From: CAVQUE01 sp046290435
GTDB taxonomy: Bacteria; Actinomycetota; Acidimicrobiia; Acidimicrobiales; UBA8592
DNA length: 35,193 bases
NCBI GenBank assembly: GCA_046290435.1
Contig: JBKAGO010000061.1
Coordinates: 1 to 35,193 of the forward strand
Direction of reading: 5' to 3'
Position 1 is the stretch's first letter; each line of letters starts with the position of its first letter. The notes under the pieces are model-generated. The model ran no database searches. It saw only the letters and a list, made by a program, of their open reading frames with translations, and was not told where the DNA came from. A program made the translations under genes and the position numbers. Positions 33,900 to 35,193 of the stretch are shown here, piece by piece.

Positions 33900-34491
33900 T
33901 GGCCCCACCCGATCGGTGGTGTTCGGACGTGACGTCGACGGGGGAGTCGCCGTCGGGTTCGAGGCGTGCGCGGAGTTCGCGGCGGGCCCGGGTCAGCATG
34001 CTCTCGACCGCCTTGGGTGACCGATCGAGGTGGTCAGCCATCTCGGGCACGGTCAGCCCGTCGATGTAGTGCAGGGTCACGACGAGGCGGTGGTTGACGC
34101 TCAACTCGGCGAGCGCCGTCTCGACCCGCAGGCGCTCGACCATCGTGACCTCGTCGTCGGAGTTGGAGTCGCCGACGAGTCGCAGCTTGTCCTCGTAGCG
34201 GGCCTCGCGCCGCACGATGTCGATGAGATGGTTGCGGGCCGTGGTGATGAGCCAGCCGATCGTGATCGCAGCGGGCTCGTTCGTGCTGCGGATGGCCTTC
34301 ACGAACGTCTCCTGGGTGATGTCCTCGGTCAGGGAATGGTCACGACAGCGCCGGTACACGAACCGATAGACGGTGTCGGCGTGGCGATCGAACACGTCGG
34401 TGAAGGTGTCGGCGCTCGCCGGGGCAGGGGTCGAGGCGCAGCGCTCACGGCCCGTCTGGGCCGGTTCGGGTCCTCGCCGCTGCCTGGTCAC
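33892..34491 (-). CDS. ECF-type sigma-70 family RNA polymerase sigma factor
   Basis: 199 aa from GTG 34491, with GAGGGGG 7 nt upstream. Region 2: FDRHADTVYRFVYRRCRDHSLTEDITQETFVKAI and LITTARNHLIDIVRRE. Region 4: ETALAELSVNHRLVVTLHYIDGLTVPEMADHLDRSPKAVESMLTRARREL. It should direct transcription of a stress or envelope regulon and be held by the co-transcribed membrane protein. No recognisable autoregulatory promoter was found. Confidence 0.92.
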   Translation of the reverse strand: MTRQRRGPEPAQTGRERCASTPAPASADTFTDVFDRHADTVYRFVYRRCRDHSLTEDITQETFVKAIRSTNEPAAITIGWLITTARNHLIDIVRREARYEDKLRLVGDSNSDDEVTMVERLRVETALAELSVNHRLVVTLHYIDGLTVPEMADHLDRSPKAVESMLTRARRELRARLEPDGDSPVDVTSEHHRSGGANG

Positions 34492-34936
34492 ACCTGGACC
34501 CCCTCACGTCAATCAGATCTCGGCAGCGGCTCGTGCGCCAGTGCCGGCCCGCGCCCGTGGCGAACCCGTCACTGTGTTGACGAACAAGAGGCACGAATCC
34601 CCTCATCCGACGTTTCCGAAGGGCCAGGGGCCACGCGGTCGAGTGCCGAATCGGGCGTCCCCGCCAGCGGCGATCCCCAGCCCCGGCGGCGGCCCGGTCA
34701 GGGCGTTCGAACGCAATGGCCCACGTCTGCACCTCTCTATCTGGTTGCGCCGCAGCCGTGGCGAGTATCGCTTCGATGCTCACGATTCGCAGGCGGGAAT
34801 CGTCCTCGAAGTGAGCGGCCGTGAGCTCCGTGGCGTCTCTTGGGCTGCTGTCGTCGGCGGTGGACACCACCAGGTAGCGGCCTTCGGCGCGCCCGCGCTC
34901 CGCGGCCATGCTTGCGAGGGGTCGGTCGTTTGGCAT
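34445..34936 (-). CDS. Doubtful open frame overlapping the DUF222 stop, possibly a gene remnant
   Basis: 163-aa frame whose ATG overlaps the DUF222 stop (TGATG). The first ~75 codons have a gene-like third-position G/C bias and a plausible product (YLVVSTADDSSP, LRIVSIEAILATAAAQPDREVQTWAIAFE). The second half looks non-coding, and the end overlaps the sigma-factor start by 47 bp. The same MPNDRPLASM opening also follows the ancestral stop of the middle DUF222 copy, so the start is flank shared by the family copies. Confidence 0.25.
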   Translation of the reverse strand: MPNDRPLASMAAERGRAEGRYLVVSTADDSSPRDATELTAAHFEDDSRLRIVSIEAILATAAAQPDREVQTWAIAFERPDRAAAGAGDRRWRGRPIRHSTAWPLALRKRRMRGFVPLVRQHSDGFATGAGRHWRTSRCRDLIDVRGSRCDQAAARTRTGPDGP

Positions 34937-35193
34937 CAGGGGTTGCGCGGCGGGGAAGGATCGCTGGACCGTGATCCGGGTTCGGGCTGGCCGTCTGGTG
35001 GTTCGGAACGTCGGGCGCCGGGGCGGGGTCTCGCCGCCGCTGGTCTCGCCGGCGGGGAGCTTTTCGCCCGGGCCGGTGGTGTGGGTGGTGGTGGGTTGGG
35101 GCGGTTGCTCTTGGCGTGGTTGGCGGCGCCGCAGAGCATTTGGAGGTTCCGGGTGGCGGTGTGTCCTGGGGGTTGGCTGGGGTCGTTGGGTGT
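34936..35193 (-). CDS. DUF222/13E12 HNH endonuclease, C-terminus only (cut by window edge)
   Basis: 85 codons plus stop, entering from the right edge. It holds the end of an HNH domain, NLQMLCGAANHAKSNR (the usual N-L-x2-L-C...H-x-K pattern), then a Pro/Arg-rich tail (PARPAAARPRPG...PEPGSRSSDPSPPRNP). The tail and its 3' flank align with 21020-21180 of the middle copy, where the frame has shifted. This copy therefore shows what the intact end looks like. Confidence 0.75.
   Translation of the reverse strand, partial: TPNDPSQPPGHTATRNLQMLCGAANHAKSNRPNPPPPTPPARAKSSPPARPAAARPRPGARRSEPPDGQPEPGSRSSDPSPPRNP

Overview
The window is high-GC DNA that looks actinobacterial. The signs are frequent GTG starts, GTGA start/stop overlaps, a mycobacterial-type LexA box, DUF222/13E12 HNH genes, F420-type (Ddn-like) nitroreductases, and several leaderless-type promoters with a -10-like hexamer 6-8 nt before the start codon. 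A class such as Acidimicrobiia is plausible, but the sequence alone does not prove it.

Layout. Both ends fall inside DUF222/13E12 HNH-endonuclease genes on the minus strand: the N-terminus of one at 1-189 and the C-terminus of another at 34936-35193. A third, frameshifted copy lies at 20964-22397. The left and middle copies keep the same promoter with a LexA box filling the -35/-10 spacer. From 642 to 4684 a two-gene minus-strand unit encodes a TM0106-type nuclease/SF1 helicase and a shortened endonuclease/exonuclease/phosphatase protein. Next come a lipoprotein (4969), a 717-aa protein with a DUF2325-like end (5742), a flavin oxidoreductase with a glycine-zipper peptide (7896-9506), a cupin (9629), a propeller-like lipoprotein (10203), a MazG-like pyrophosphohydrolase (11381), a YefM/YoeB pair (11748-12241) and a DUF2157 membrane protein (12301).

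13.5-15.1 kb is a scrapyard: a relic of a class III cyclase, then a truncated second copy of the MazG gene joined out of frame to an RCC1-repeat/RTX gene made of 180-bp units. A coiled-coil membrane protein and a universal stress protein follow. 16247-19461 is a tight DNA-repair operon: an HhH-GPD protein followed by LigD split into phosphoesterase, ligase and polymerase polypeptides. A HigB/HigA pair, whose antitoxin carries an ImmA/IrrE peptidase domain, precedes the middle 13E12 gene.

The right third is shaped by duplication. A cassette of two small proteins plus a Ddn-like nitroreductase (22900-23937) recurs as relics (30033-30275) plus a second nitroreductase (31702-32103). The latter sits behind a frameshifted second copy of the cupin. 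Between the two nitroreductase copies lies a large secreted FG-GAP/CSLREA/Ig-like-repeat protein (24681-29949). The interior of its 11-unit repeat array is full of small deletions, probably consensus errors. The window closes with an ECF sigma factor and a probable membrane anti-sigma partner (32421-34491).
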